NCBI RefSeq assembly: GCF_007197995.1
Contig: NZ_VKKH01000001.1
Coordinates: 62,001 to 126,000 of the forward strand
Source: Aliiglaciecola sp. M165
Lineage (GTDB): Bacteria > Pseudomonadota > Gammaproteobacteria > Enterobacterales > Alteromonadaceae
DNA: 64,000 nucleotides
Direction: 5' to 3'
Of this stretch, positions 25,502-34,540 are shown one piece after another. Within the stretch, counting starts at the first letter, position 1; each line of letters starts with the position of its first letter. The position numbers and the translations under genes were made by a program. Under the pieces are notes generated by a model. It had not been told where the DNA came from, ran no database searches, and saw only the letters and a program-made list of their open reading frames with translations.

Positions 25502-26758
25502 TCAAGTAATAAACGCTGGCAACACCTTTTCAGCAATCATTTGTAAATAAGCCTGCCTAGCATGGGCGGTTACTACCACAAGTAGATCAAGTTCTTTGAC
25601 AAAAAGAATTGTAACGCCTCCACCACCTTGTGCCGAAACAGATTGATATTGCTTGTCACCCACTCGCAAATCCGTCTGCCACCATAAATAGCCGTATCCT
25701 GAGTTTGAAAGGTTTTCGCCCGAATAAAAATCCTGAACTTGCTCTACACTGAGTTGAACATTTTTGCTTGTTGATTGCTCAATAAAGCTCTTTGGAATCA
25801 GCTGTTCGCCATTCCACTTGCCTTTATTCATCACCAAGGTTCCCAATTTAAGCATGTCACGAGACGTCATGCTTGAACCGCCACCTGCTGCAAGCATCCC
25901 ACTTTGATCAGCGCGCCAGTCATAGTTAACAATTCCCATTTTGTGAAAAAGCTCTTTTTCAACAAAATCGGCTGCTGAACCTGGCACTGCGGCTTCAACA
26001 ACATACATGAGCATATCCGGATTGAGACCTTGATAGACAAAACTTTGGGATGCGTCGGTTATTTCTGCACTGTCTTCTAAAAACGCCTGTATTTGTTTAA
26101 TCCCAACAAAATTATCAAGATTTTTTCGATACTCTTCGATTTGTTCAGGGCTGATTTGAAGCCCTGATTGCATTGCCATGGCATTACGCAGCGTTATTTT
26201 GTCGACGCCTTTGGAAAACTTTGACGGGTCTAATCCTTTCAAAAAACTAACAAGAGGTTTGTCCAAATCCGCCATTGACAAATACCCTAGTTGAATTGCC
26301 CTTCCAATGGCTAGGCCCGTATAAGATTTTGTAGTGGATGATTGTGGATGAGGCAAATCGATGCGGCCACGTGAAAAATAAGATTCGAATACCAGTTTGC
26401 CTTGATGGGCGATAAGCAAACTGTCTACTTCTGCATGCTGTTTGTCAGCTATCTCCTCTGCCAAAGCGATAATTTTCTTTTCATCAACGCTTTTATCAGC
26501 GAAATCGCCGACAAGGATCCCGTCATCATAGTCGGTTGGCGAGATATCAAAAAACGCATTTTCTAACTCAGGAATGTCCCAGAAGTTGCGTTCAATTTCA
26601 GGCACATTCCAATGTTTTATTCTGGCTTCTTCGGCTGTCGCTTTTGGTGCCTGACTATGTTTTTCTTGCGCACCAAATGCCACAAAGCTCGAATTTAAGT
26701 AAAGCGCCAACAAAGCGGTTACTTTGATTAGATTCCTAGGGTTAAAACTGAAGATCAT
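25502..26758 (-). CDS. Exported serine hydrolase (beta-lactamase class C family)
   Basis: A 418-residue protein of the class C beta-lactamase/penicillin-binding-like esterase family. I use the ATG at 26758 because AAGGA lies 6 nt upstream, and it gives a clean signal peptide (ending near F-V-A-F-G-A). The catalytic S-T-T-K tetrad is near residue 140 in S-S-T-T-K-S-Y-T-G. A second motif candidate is Y-Q-G-L-N near 233, and the third box is a glycine-rich A-Q-G-G-G-G near 383. It is divergent from the CadC-like regulator. Members act as esterases, D-aminopeptidases or peptidases, so the substrate is open. Confidence 0.87.
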   Translation of the reverse strand: MIFSFNPRNLIKVTALLALYLNSSFVAFGAQEKHSQAPKATAEEARIKHWNVPEIERNFWDIPELENAFFDISPTDYDDGILVGDFADKSVDEKKIIALAEEIADKQHAEVDSLLIAHQGKLVFESYFSRGRIDLPHPQSSTTKSYTGLAIGRAIQLGYLSMADLDKPLVSFLKGLDPSKFSKGVDKITLRNAMAMQSGLQISPEQIEEYRKNLDNFVGIKQIQAFLEDSAEITDASQSFVYQGLNPDMLMYVVEAAVPGSAADFVEKELFHKMGIVNYDWRADQSGMLAAGGGSSMTSRDMLKLGTLVMNKGKWNGEQLIPKSFIEQSTSKNVQLSVEQVQDFYSGENLSNSGYGYLWWQTDLRVGDKQYQSVSAQGGGGVTILFVKELDLLVVVTAHARQAYLQMIAEKVLPAFIT

Positions 26759-26990
26759 TAGCATTCCTTGGTTTTTTGCACGTTTAATGTGAATACAACA
26801 TATGCTTAAACACGCTACTGTCGAGTCAAAGTAAAGCAACTTAAAAGTTCCAAAATCTTCCAAAATACGGTCGCTTAAGAAGATAAACAGGCTCAAATAA
26901 CCGTTCAGCAAGTTGAAAATATTTATTGCTCTGTGCAAAGGGGTATAATCGTTCTAAATCAATCACTACATTTGGAATTCGGAAGGATTC

Positions 26991-29273
26991 TTGGAACAAC
27001 GTCAGCAGTATCAATTAGGTCCATGGAAGATTTGCCTCAGGACCAACACCATCTCGGATAATGTTGGTTCCCATGCCATCGACAACAAAAGCATGCAGCT
27101 GTTGCAGTTTTTGATCGAACATCAAGGGCAGACGGTTACAAAAGAGCAGATTTTTAAACACATCTGGAAAGATAAGTTTGTCACTGACGATATTTTGTCT
27201 GTCACCGTAAGTAAAATTCGCAAAGCGCTGGGCGATAATGCCCGCAGTCCCACGTTTATCAAAACCCTACCTGGTGTAGGCTATGTGCTAATAGCTAATG
27301 CCAAAAAAGTGGGGGAGCCTGAAGAGACTAACATCAATCGCTCAAGCATCCCGTACTTATATACTGCATTGCTGGTTTTACTGGCAGCAGGGTTACTGCT
27401 TTTTTTCACAAATTCTGATGAACCGGAACCTTCAAATCCTCTGAGTATAAATTCTATCGCAGTGCTGCCGTTTGATGATTTGAGTGAGGGCAAAGACAAT
27501 CAATACTTTGCCGATGGAGTGTCTGATGCCATCATTAACCAACTGTCTCAAATCAAATCTCTAAAAGTGATATCCCGTTACTCCTCATTCACTTATCGAG
27601 GAGAATATAATGCCACTCAAATCGGTCAGGCATTGCAAGTTGATACACTGCTCGACGGCAGCTTGCAAAAATCTGGGGATCAATTAAGAATCAATGTAAG
27701 AATTTTCAACACCAAAAACGGCCAGCAGCTATGGTCAAAAACCTTTGATGGTGAAAGTCATGGAATGTTTGAACTTCAGGATGTTATCAGCGGCAATATC
27801 CAGTCTATTATTCAACCTGGAATTCGAAATGTCTCATCACCGACCAGATCAATTAATGCGCAAGCATTCGAATGGTATTTAATGGGTCAGTATCATTGGC
27901 GGCAACGAAATCCAGAATCCTTGGCTAAAGCTGTCACCTATTTCAAAAGGAGTCTGGAAGTTGAACCCAACTTTGCTGATGCCCATGTTGGCTTAGGTAT
28001 CACTTATGAGCTTCTGCATATCTATGGAAATTGGGATGAAAAAAGGTCTGTCGACGCGGCGCTACCTCACTTAAATAAGGCTCTGACACTTCAGCCTGAT
28101 TCGCCTACAGCATTGGCAGCAAAAGGTTTAGTGCTGACCGAAAAGGCTGTTTACATGAGCAACTCGGGTCAGGAAGATCTCTCGTTATACCAACAAGCAC
28201 AAAACGCTTTTTTGCGATCTTTGGAGTTGGATGACAATGCCACGACGCATCAATGGTATAGCGGGTTGTTAAGGCGAATTGGTAGTGAAAGTGAAGTGAT
28301 TTACCACCTCAACAAAGCGATAGAACTTAACCCCCTTTCTGCATCTTTAAAGCGCTCGTTCGCATTTGAGCTTCTCTCAATGGGCAATTTCGATTCCGCA
28401 CAAAAAATGTTTCACAGTGGGTTAACGCTGGAACCTGACTATTTTTCCAAGAATGTGGAATCTTCGCGAATAAATCGTTACAGCAGAAAATCTATCTTAT
28501 CGATGTCTGCATGGCATAAACAAAATACGGAACTGTTCGAAACCTGTGCTAGTGACGAATACTGCGAGCACTTAGTATTTAATTACTTAAGTATTGGTGC
28601 AAAAGATTTGGCCAACAGTATTCTGGCAAACATGGGTCCAAAGCATTTCCACTTTCGAACTTCGTTAAACGCCATATCAGCAGTTCAAAGTGGTGATGAA
28701 CAATCCGCTTTGCGGATCATCGAACGTTTCGCGTTGTGGCAAACAGGCAACCGAAGAGCCCGGTTTGACTGCGCTATCGCACAATATCGAGCAGGTAAAT
28801 TTGAGCAGGCTCAAGCTACCCTATTGTATTTGTACCCCAACTGGGGAAATAGCCACTCAATCACCCACATGGATATTTCCCCTAACAATTATCGGCAAAT
28901 GTTGTTATACGCCGCGACGTTATCATCACTTCAACAACAAGATATCGCAGAAAGACTATTTGAAGATCTACTGTTTTTTCTCAATAGAGAAGAAATTTTT
29001 GATAAAACAGAGGCCGAATTCACACGTTCAGAAATCCATGCTCAGATGGGTAACAAACAACAAGCGCTCACGCACCTGGCTTCCGCATTAAAAATGGGAT
29101 GGATGGAGACCTACAGCAAAGAGTGGTGGTCATTAGCAAACAATCACCTTTTACAGCCGCTTTATGACGAAGTTGAATTTCAACAGTTACTCACCCAGCA
29201 TCAGGTAAAACGCAAGGCCTTGCGCGGAGTTGTAATCCGCAATTTTAATACAGAATCAAAGGGGGTTGATTAA
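26991..29273 (+). CDS. CadC-like transcriptional regulator with FlgO-like and TPR domains
   Basis: A 760-residue one-component regulator anchored in the membrane. Residues about 8-105 are an OmpR-type winged helix (S-K-I-R-K-A-L-G-D and T-L-P-G-V-G-Y). A transmembrane helix lies near 122-142. A periplasmic FlgO/TolB-N-like domain follows (about 155-270: I-A-V-L-P-F-D-D, F-A-D-G-V-S-D-A-I), then TPR repeats from about 300 to the end. It starts at TTG with GGAAGGA just upstream. The serine hydrolase gene, divergent across 232 bp, is the obvious candidate target. Confidence 0.9.
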   Translation: MEQRQQYQLGPWKICLRTNTISDNVGSHAIDNKSMQLLQFLIEHQGQTVTKEQIFKHIWKDKFVTDDILSVTVSKIRKALGDNARSPTFIKTLPGVGYVLIANAKKVGEPEETNINRSSIPYLYTALLVLLAAGLLLFFTNSDEPEPSNPLSINSIAVLPFDDLSEGKDNQYFADGVSDAIINQLSQIKSLKVISRYSSFTYRGEYNATQIGQALQVDTLLDGSLQKSGDQLRINVRIFNTKNGQQLWSKTFDGESHGMFELQDVISGNIQSIIQPGIRNVSSPTRSINAQAFEWYLMGQYHWRQRNPESLAKAVTYFKRSLEVEPNFADAHVGLGITYELLHIYGNWDEKRSVDAALPHLNKALTLQPDSPTALAAKGLVLTEKAVYMSNSGQEDLSLYQQAQNAFLRSLELDDNATTHQWYSGLLRRIGSESEVIYHLNKAIELNPLSASLKRSFAFELLSMGNFDSAQKMFHSGLTLEPDYFSKNVESSRINRYSRKSILSMSAWHKQNTELFETCASDEYCEHLVFNYLSIGAKDLANSILANMGPKHFHFRTSLNAISAVQSGDEQSALRIIERFALWQTGNRRARFDCAIAQYRAGKFEQAQATLLYLYPNWGNSHSITHMDISPNNYRQMLLYAATLSSLQQQDIAERLFEDLLFFLNREEIFDKTEAEFTRSEIHAQMGNKQQALTHLASALKMGWMETYSKEWWSLANNHLLQPLYDEVEFQQLLTQHQVKRKALRGVVIRNFNTESKGVD

Positions 29274-29285
29274 ACACGTCAAGAG

Positions 29286-29402
29286 CTAAAGAGTTGGACC
29301 TTTTAAAGTAGCATCGATATCTGGGTCATTTTTGCAGCCCACAAGGCAAACTACCAGTAGACTTAAACTCCATTTAACTATTCGAGTACTAATATTTCTC
29401 AT
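29286..29402 (-). CDS. Tiny lipoprotein (38 aa)
   Basis: An unlisted short gene on the minus strand: ATG with a GGAGCGGG ribosome site, a basic N-terminus, a hydrophobic stretch W-S-L-S-L-L-V-V-C-L and a lipobox L-V-G-C with Cys23, then a 15-residue tail ending L-K-G-P-T-L. Small bacterial lipoproteins of this size include LptM and entericidins; the K-G-P string is shared with LptM, but the match is too short to assign. The 5' leader can base-pair with the 3' end of the frame. Confidence 0.62.
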   Translation of the reverse strand: MRNISTRIVKWSLSLLVVCLVGCKNDPDIDATLKGPTL

Positions 29403-29787
29403 ATCCCGCTCCAAAAGGTCCAAATTATTGCGCTGTTAATTAGTTAAGCGTGTAAACGGGCTAAACCCCTCAAAATAAATGAATTATTTTTGATATTTTT
29501 TGGATTGTTTATTTTGCTAGCAATGGCGAATCGCGGAATCGGATTAAGTATTTCCTTGGGGCAGCGGAAGCGTTTGCAGGGAATTAGACTGCACTTTTGG
29601 CCCGTTTCTTAAACAAAAACCAGAGAAACCACCGTGCGATCTCTTGAAGACTGGAATATTGGTTGTCGGTTTTAGTGGGTTATTTCATCAAAAGAGAAAA
29701 ATTCGTATGCGCGAAAATCTCTTATTCATTGTAAAAGGGAAAATCAATGGAAGGTATAATAGGCATATTCCTATTTTCACAAGCACA
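29403..29787. other. Intergenic region, AT-rich
   Basis: About 385 bases with no supported gene. It holds the leader and promoter of the tiny lipoprotein, including one arm (29413-29423) of an 11-bp perfect inverted repeat whose other arm is at 29294-29304. Confidence 0.45.
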
Positions 29788-30201
29788 TTAAGTTTTCTGA
29801 GGGTTGTGCTTTTTGATATGAAATTTATCTACTGCAATGGCGCGTGCCACAATGGTTTGTATGTTACACGCGATCACCCCTGATGTTTGTTGCTCCATGG
29901 TGTTTCCCGGATCAGAAAGGTCATCATAGCGACAATGTTTAACGGCAATTCTTGGTTCAGCTATTACGCTGTCAAGAAATGCCTTTATTTCGATATTATC
30001 TCTTTTTGCGCTTGCTCCAAGACAAAGCGCAGATGTGACCAGCGGGACATTTTCTTTGCGCGATTCAGGGATAAGCTTATTGGATTTAATTGCCATTTTT
30101 GCCATCAGTTTGTACTCGTGACAACAAGCAGCGGTGGACTGTGTTTTGGTCGTTCCAGTGGAAATCGATTGATAAAGAATACCGTTCCAACCTTTAAACA
30201 C
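29788..30201 (-). CDS. Hypothetical protein downstream of GGDEF gene
   Basis: A 137-residue protein of unknown function that starts with GTG, overlapping the diguanylate cyclase stop by 8 nt. It has six cysteines, including a C-C-H motif near 26, and no clear signal peptide or membrane helix. The overlap suggests translational coupling. I do not recognise a family, and it could be a chance frame. Confidence 0.45.
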   Translation of the reverse strand: MFKGWNGILYQSISTGTTKTQSTAACCHEYKLMAKMAIKSNKLIPESRKENVPLVTSALCLGASAKRDNIEIKAFLDSVIAEPRIAVKHCRYDDLSDPGNTMEQQTSGVIACNIQTIVARAIAVDKFHIKKHNPQKT

Positions 30202-31162
30202 ATCGGTTTCTTCCTCGGTCTTTGGCGAGATATAAATTCATATCTGCACGGGCCAACAAGTCCTGCGCAGAGAAGCTTTCTGTTTCAGTGTAAGAGGGGT
30301 TGCACGAAGCAACTCCCGCGCTGACAGTCACAATAGAGATTGCCGAATCTTCACTATGAGAGATATTCAGGTTTCTGACGTTATCCAAAATTTTGTTTGC
30401 GACCTTGCACGCACCTTCTTGATCAGTAAAGGGAAGCAACATAACAAATTCTTCACCTCCGAACCGCGCAGTGAGATCTTCTTCACGACGTTTTGAAGAA
30501 TCTATGGCGTTAGCCACTTTAATCAGACAATTATCACCCTCAAGGTGGCCAAAACGATCGTTAAAAAGTTTGAAGTTGTCAATATCAACCATCACGATAG
30601 CAATGGGATACTCCCCTCGCATGGCACTGTGCCATTCTTTGTTTAAAACAGTGTTAAATTGCATTTTGTTGGTCAAACCGGTCAGCCCGTCTACGCAACA
30701 CCTAACTTCCAATTTCTTTTTCTCAGCGACAAGCGCCAAATGATCAGAGATTCTGCTATGAATGGCTTTAGGTGAGATTTTGTGTAGAAAGCAATTGATC
30801 GCGCCAGCCATCAAGGCCGCATCGTGGTCGATACGCGACGCTTTTTGAGAGGTAATCACAACATCAGTATTAGATGAGAGCTGACTCTTTTTAATCTGCC
30901 TGCAAATATAGATAGCTGACATATCTGTGAGACTTGTGTCGATCAATGCCAAATCAACTTGGTCTCTTAAGATTATTCCAAGCGTTTGTTCACCTGAGAT
31001 TGAACGCACTACGTTGAAGTCCTTAGAAAAAACATTTAAAAGACGAGTGGCATGACTGTCGTTTAAACTGGCAATCAGAACTGTCAACCGTTTCACCCCT
31101 ACCTTATTTGAATCAGAGTTTACTGGAAATTGAATAACGTGCTTCAAAGCAGGTTCAGACAT
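30194..31162 (-). CDS. Response regulator with GGDEF domain (diguanylate cyclase)
   Basis: A 322-residue cytoplasmic protein making cyclic di-GMP. Residues about 25-145 are a receiver domain with candidate phospho-acceptor Asp75 (L-A-L-I-D-T-S). The GGDEF domain spans about 160-320: D-G-L-T-G-L-T-N, V-D-I-D-N-F-K and the active A-site G-G-E-E-F near 235. R-E-E-D lies five residues before the A-site and fits the inhibitory I-site, so product feedback is likely. I place the start at 31162 because GAGGGG precedes that ATG by 9 nt. No histidine kinase gene is adjacent. Confidence 0.9.
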   Translation of the reverse strand: MSEPALKHVIQFPVNSDSNKVGVKRLTVLIASLNDSHATRLLNVFSKDFNVVRSISGEQTLGIILRDQVDLALIDTSLTDMSAIYICRQIKKSQLSSNTDVVITSQKASRIDHDAALMAGAINCFLHKISPKAIHSRISDHLALVAEKKKLEVRCCVDGLTGLTNKMQFNTVLNKEWHSAMRGEYPIAIVMVDIDNFKLFNDRFGHLEGDNCLIKVANAIDSSKRREEDLTARFGGEEFVMLLPFTDQEGACKVANKILDNVRNLNISHSEDSAISIVTVSAGVASCNPSYTETESFSAQDLLARADMNLYLAKDRGRNRCV

Positions 31163-31432
31163 TCCGGTCAACCCCTCAATGGTCGAGTAATTGGCGAATT
31201 AGATTGCCTAGGCAAATTAGGCATTTCGTCACACTTGTCACTGTAGTGTTTGTCCTGAGTAGATCGCGTAAACCAATTGAAATGGTTAACGTCATTAAAT
31301 TCATTGGTTTTTGTTCTTCTTAGTATGCGAAGCGTACGAAACACTTTTCCCTCCTGATTTTGGCATATTGCGAGCCCCCCGCTAGAGGGACTCAATAAAT
31401 TTAATACTGCACATAATTAAAGAGATTGTTTT

Positions 31433-31981
31433 TTAGCTATTCCGGATTTTTAATTTACTGACGACATCTTCAACGTCATTAGTATTTTTGGCCAATGTGA
31501 CAGCTAAGTCTCTGGCTGCGTCAGATTCCACACTTCCACTGAGTGTGACGACACCTTTATCAACTTCTACTTCGATGTCTAATCCCCGTACTTCTGACTC
31601 CCACAAAAGCTTGGTCTTAACAACTGTTTCAATTTTAGAATCTTGAAGCGACTGTGAGACACTTTCATCCGCGTCTTTGCTGGCCTCTTCCACAACGCTA
31701 AGCATATTTTCGACGTCTTTTACTCCGTCAAGGTTTAAGACCAATTCTTCAGCAAGCGCTTTGTCTACTTCTCGATCAACTTTGCCTGTCAGGGTGACAG
31801 TGCCGTTTTTAACGTCAGTGTTGATGTCAAAAGAGTTAAGATTTCCATTTAAAAGTAAAGTCGCTTCAGCTTTACCATCGATCCATGCATCTTTAGCTGA
31901 ATCTTCCCAACTGTTACTTGCAATGGCTGAAGAGCTTAAAAGAGCGGCGGCTACAAAAAGCGAGCTAATTGAACGTTTCAT
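31433..31981 (-). CDS. Periplasmic protein with two BON domains (OsmY-like)
   Basis: A 182-residue exported protein with a signal peptide of 21 residues (S-S-S-A-I-A). Two BON domains, about 35-98 and 118-180, each show the G-x-V-T-L-x-G pattern (N-G-T-V-T-L-T-G-K-V and K-G-V-V-T-L-S-G-S-V). OsmY-type proteins bind phospholipid and act in envelope stress and outer-membrane protein folding. A palindrome 47 nt upstream of the start may be an operator. Confidence 0.9.
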   Translation of the reverse strand: MKRSISSLFVAAALLSSSAIASNSWEDSAKDAWIDGKAEATLLLNGNLNSFDINTDVKNGTVTLTGKVDREVDKALAEELVLNLDGVKDVENMLSVVEEASKDADESVSQSLQDSKIETVVKTKLLWESEVRGLDIEVEVDKGVVTLSGSVESDAARDLAVTLAKNTNDVEDVVSKLKIRNS

Positions 31982-32027
31982 ATTGGTTATCCTTATTAAG
32001 AGAAGTTAAACACCATTAGCCTTTGCT

Positions 32028-32043
32028 ATATTGGTGCCAATAT
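32028..32043. promoter_or_regulatory. Interrupted palindrome upstream of BON gene
   Basis: ATATTGG-TG-CCAATAT, two perfect 7-bp arms separated by 2 bp, ends 47 nt before the start codon of the BON protein. This is a position and symmetry suited to a dimeric regulator; the regulator is unknown. Confidence 0.35.
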
Positions 32044-32549
32044 CTAACTCATTGTTTTAAATAAAATTAATTTCCATGGAGGCATTTCTTCCTTCGACTT
32101 GAGAGAGGTTTTTACAATTCGACATGTAATTTTTTCTTTCGATTGACAGATTTGTAATTTTGATTCAAAAATCAAATTTGGATAGTGTTTTAAGGATTGT
32201 GTGTGTTCCATTATCCTTCATGAAATTTCTCATTGGATGAGGACCAAATTGTGATGAGACAAGCGCCCAACTCATACTCCTCTCGTGATAAAGCCTTTCA
32301 GATTGGCAGTCTCCCTTATTGATTAGTTTAGAGTTGTTTTCCACGTTGTGATGTCGTTACGAGTACTCTGAGGTTACTACATCCATGGATGTTACTTTCA
32401 ACGCTGCTTTCAACGTGATGGACTAATAAATATTTTAGTTTTCTAGAGAGGTCAAAATTGGTGAAAAAACACTAGCGATGCACGATTTGTATATGTGGGA
32501 TTTCGGTTCGATGCAGAAAAATCGTTCAAAGAATTTGGCGAGGATAACC

Positions 32550-32594
32550 AAAGTGACCAGCTATTAAGAAAATATTCAGTTGGCTGGTCACTTT
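32550..32594. terminator. Hairpin downstream of TVP38-type gene
   Basis: A perfect 12-bp stem (AAAGTGACCAGC / GCTGGTCACTTT) around a 21-nt loop, starting 57 nt past the stop codon of the minus-strand membrane protein gene. It could terminate that transcript, although no clear T-tract follows. Confidence 0.45.
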
Positions 32595-32650
32595 TGTCTT
32601 TGAGTAACCCATGGACTAATCTGCAGGCTAACAAAAGCTCTCGATTGAAG

Positions 32651-33313
32651 CTAACTAGAAGAGCGCTTTTTTTGTTTAATCACGAAAAACATTACAAGAA
32701 AAATCACCGCCGCAACAAGTGTGGAAACCGCGATACCCGATGGGTTTTGCATCATTTCCATTGCGCCTCTTCCGAAGAAAATCGCGCTAAGCCCTAATGG
32801 CATGATCCCTAACACAGACCCAAGTGCATACTTTGCCGGATGGATCTTTAGAATACCGCTTATGACACTTGTTACTGTGAAAGGTGGCGTAGGGGCGACT
32901 CGTAAGGCAAGGACTGCCCACGCTCCTTTGTCTTCTACTTTTTCACTTACCGTATCAATGTGGCCTTGGACTCGATCTCCAAATGTGTCGTCATCAATTA
33001 GCCTTCCGATGATGTAGCCGCTGGAACATGCTAGTAGAAAGCCCGGAATAGCGAGTAGAACGCTTATCCACGTCGAGAAAATTAAACTCAGCGCAAATGC
33101 CATGAGCGGAATAGGCACCAATAACGCGCCGCCGACGAAAAATATAAGCAAGAATAAGCCTGCAGTTAACGGACTTTCGGGGATGTCCTTGGTCACCTCG
33201 ATCACCTTTTCAATGGAAAGGTACTCACCTAATGGAGTGAAAATGTAGGCCGCTGCAACGCTGGCGATGAGTATAATACACGCGCTTATTTTAAGTTTAT
33301 TTGAGGTTTTCAT
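32651..33313 (-). CDS. TVP38/TMEM64-family membrane protein (SNARE-associated/VTT domain)
   Basis: A 220-residue inner-membrane protein of the VTT (DedA-like) superfamily. It has five or six hydrophobic helices and the family's central F-V-G-G-A-L-L-V-P-I-P-L and R-V-A-P-T-P-P-F-T-V motifs (the latter near 138-147). Related proteins act as lipid or undecaprenyl-phosphate translocases. Its start lies 17 nt inside the upstream amidotransferase gene, so the two are translationally linked. Confidence 0.85.
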   Translation of the reverse strand: MKTSNKLKISACIILIASVAAAYIFTPLGEYLSIEKVIEVTKDIPESPLTAGLFLLIFFVGGALLVPIPLMAFALSLIFSTWISVLLAIPGFLLACSSGYIIGRLIDDDTFGDRVQGHIDTVSEKVEDKGAWAVLALRVAPTPPFTVTSVISGILKIHPAKYALGSVLGIMPLGLSAIFFGRGAMEMMQNPSGIAVSTLVAAVIFLVMFFVIKQKKRSSS

Positions 33314-34070
33314 TTCTAGCCTCCTCGACTAACCAGCGAAAAATGTTTCTATGCGTTTTCATGTAAACAAGATATTCGGGGTGCCATTGAACGCCCAGCA
33401 CCTTATCACTATTCGCGCTTTCCAAGACCTGATTTAACCCCGCTTTTTCTTTCGCAGTGATCTCCAGCTCATCAGCGGGCTCAGCGACAGCCTGGGAGTG
33501 GATTGCATTGACGTGAATAGGGTCATCTCCAGCGATCTCTGCAATCAAAGAATCGTCTTTAACGTAAATGACGTCTTTGCGAGGAAAAGGTGACCTTATG
33601 CGAGGTTTGTCTTTTAAAAGAGGAAGTGTGGATGTATACATGCTTCCTCCGAGCGCTGCATTGAGAAGTTGGTGTCCTCTGCAGATACCAAGAATGGGTT
33701 TGTCATTCTCAATAGCGTAGTCGATGAAGGCAATTTCCATGTCATCTCTGGCTTTGTCAAAATTTCCTTTTGTGAAGCGGCTTAAGAATTCCATTGGGTA
33801 CATGAGTGACTCTTTGATTTTAAGCCAAATCGAGCGATTAACCTTAGGAAGGGGCGACTGGGTCCTATTTTCAGGATGTATATCCGAACCGCCGCCAATA
33901 ACGTAGCCATCGTACTCAAGAGAGTGATCAAATTTACTCGGTGTCACTCTAACTGGAACTCCACCAGCTAGTCGTATACTCAGTGAAGTAAAAAGCCATG
34001 CTGTCGTGCCCGACGAATCTGGACCTGTTACCACTATTTGCGGCTTTTCGTTTGTATTCATTTTGCTCAT
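33297..34070 (-). CDS. Class I glutamine amidotransferase-like hydrolase (PuuD/peptidase C26 family)
   Basis: A 257-residue cytoplasmic protein. The catalytic Cys is near residue 127 in L-G-I-C-R-G-H-Q-L-L, and the His-Glu pair is in Q-W-H-P-E near 230. An oxyanion-hole type G-G-G-S-D-I-H-P-E lies near 56-64. This matches gamma-glutamyl-GABA hydrolase-like enzymes, but no other putrescine-utilisation (puu) genes are adjacent, so the substrate is uncertain. First gene of a two-gene unit with the TVP38-type protein. Confidence 0.84.
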   Translation of the reverse strand: MSKMNTNEKPQIVVTGPDSSGTTAWLFTSLSIRLAGGVPVRVTPSKFDHSLEYDGYVIGGGSDIHPENRTQSPLPKVNRSIWLKIKESLMYPMEFLSRFTKGNFDKARDDMEIAFIDYAIENDKPILGICRGHQLLNAALGGSMYTSTLPLLKDKPRIRSPFPRKDVIYVKDDSLIAEIAGDDPIHVNAIHSQAVAEPADELEITAKEKAGLNQVLESANSDKVLGVQWHPEYLVYMKTHRNIFRWLVEEARNENLK

Positions 34071-34461
34071 GTTGATGTTCTTTATAAATCGGTATGTGCA
34101 AGCTAATGCAAGTTAAGAACCGATCTTGATATGATCAAATTGTTATATTTTTCAATTACATATAAATGAGGGGCGGAATAGGAAAACATCAGTTGGAAGA
34201 TTTTACACAGTAAAGTGAAGTAAATTCATGATCTAAGTCCCAAAATCGACAAAAAAGCGCGAAGCAAGCATATTGAAAACGGCCGAGTTGTTTCGGGGCG
34301 GTGGCGTTTGTATTGCGATGCTTGCTGTATTGCCAGCAAAATTGATTTTTTCAGGTAAATTTTCACTTTTATTTCACCACCATGAGACGGGCATTACACA
34401 ATAAGAGATCTCATTTCATCGAATAAGAGATCCCACAACCACAAAACCAAACCGATTTATA

Positions 34462-34475
34462 TTGATCTATCTCAA
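34462..34475. promoter_or_regulatory. FNR/ANR-like box upstream of gbsR-cydAB
   Basis: TTGATCTATCTCAA matches the FNR/ANR consensus TTGAT-N4-ATCAA at 9 of 10 defined positions. It ends 65 nt before the regulator start codon. Oxygen control of a terminal oxidase operon is a known arrangement, for example ANR acting on cioAB in Pseudomonas. Confidence 0.55.
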
Positions 34476-34490
34476 TTAATGTTTATAATT

Positions 34491-34513
34491 TTCAGAAATT
34501 ACTGAAACTTCAG
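34491..34513. promoter_or_regulatory. TTCAG/CTGAA repeat cluster, possible autoregulatory operator
   Basis: Alternating TTCAG - CTGAA - TTCAG words with regular spacing sit directly upstream of the GbsR-type gene and resemble a multimeric operator. No direct evidence identifies the binding protein. Confidence 0.35.
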
Positions 34514-34540
34514 AAAAATAAATTCTGACATAGAGAGCTG

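Larger units (their letters stand above)
31982..32650. other. Intergenic region of about 670 bases
   Basis: No supported gene. It contains the palindrome at 32028-32043, a small hairpin near 32154-32177 (TTTGATT / AATCAAA), and a long-stem hairpin at 32550-32594. Confidence 0.45.
34071..34540. other. Regulatory intergenic region between amidotransferase and GbsR-type regulator
   Basis: About 470 bases. Seen here: the palindrome TTGATATGATCAA (34126-34138) near the amidotransferase promoter; a 9-bp inverted repeat AGCAAGCAT / ATGCTTGCT (34263-34271 and 34318-34326) enclosing a GC-rich stretch; the direct repeats AATAAGAGATC (34400-34410 and 34422-34432) spaced 22 bp; an FNR-like box; and TTCAG/CTGAA repeats just before the regulator gene. 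Confidence 0.55.

Noticed and set aside
29644-29883. 79-codon frame on the plus strand
   Set aside because: No ribosome site, odd composition, and it overlaps the end of a more credible minus-strand frame coupled to the GGDEF gene.
31168-31395. 75-codon minus-strand frame overlapping the GGDEF start by 4 nt
   Set aside because: It starts at TTG without a ribosome site, has non-protein-like composition, and the GGDEF gene has its own site and ATG at 31162.
34126-34138. FNR site TTGATATGATCAA upstream of the amidotransferase
   Set aside because: The spacer is 3 bp, not the 4 bp FNR requires; kept only as an unassigned palindrome.
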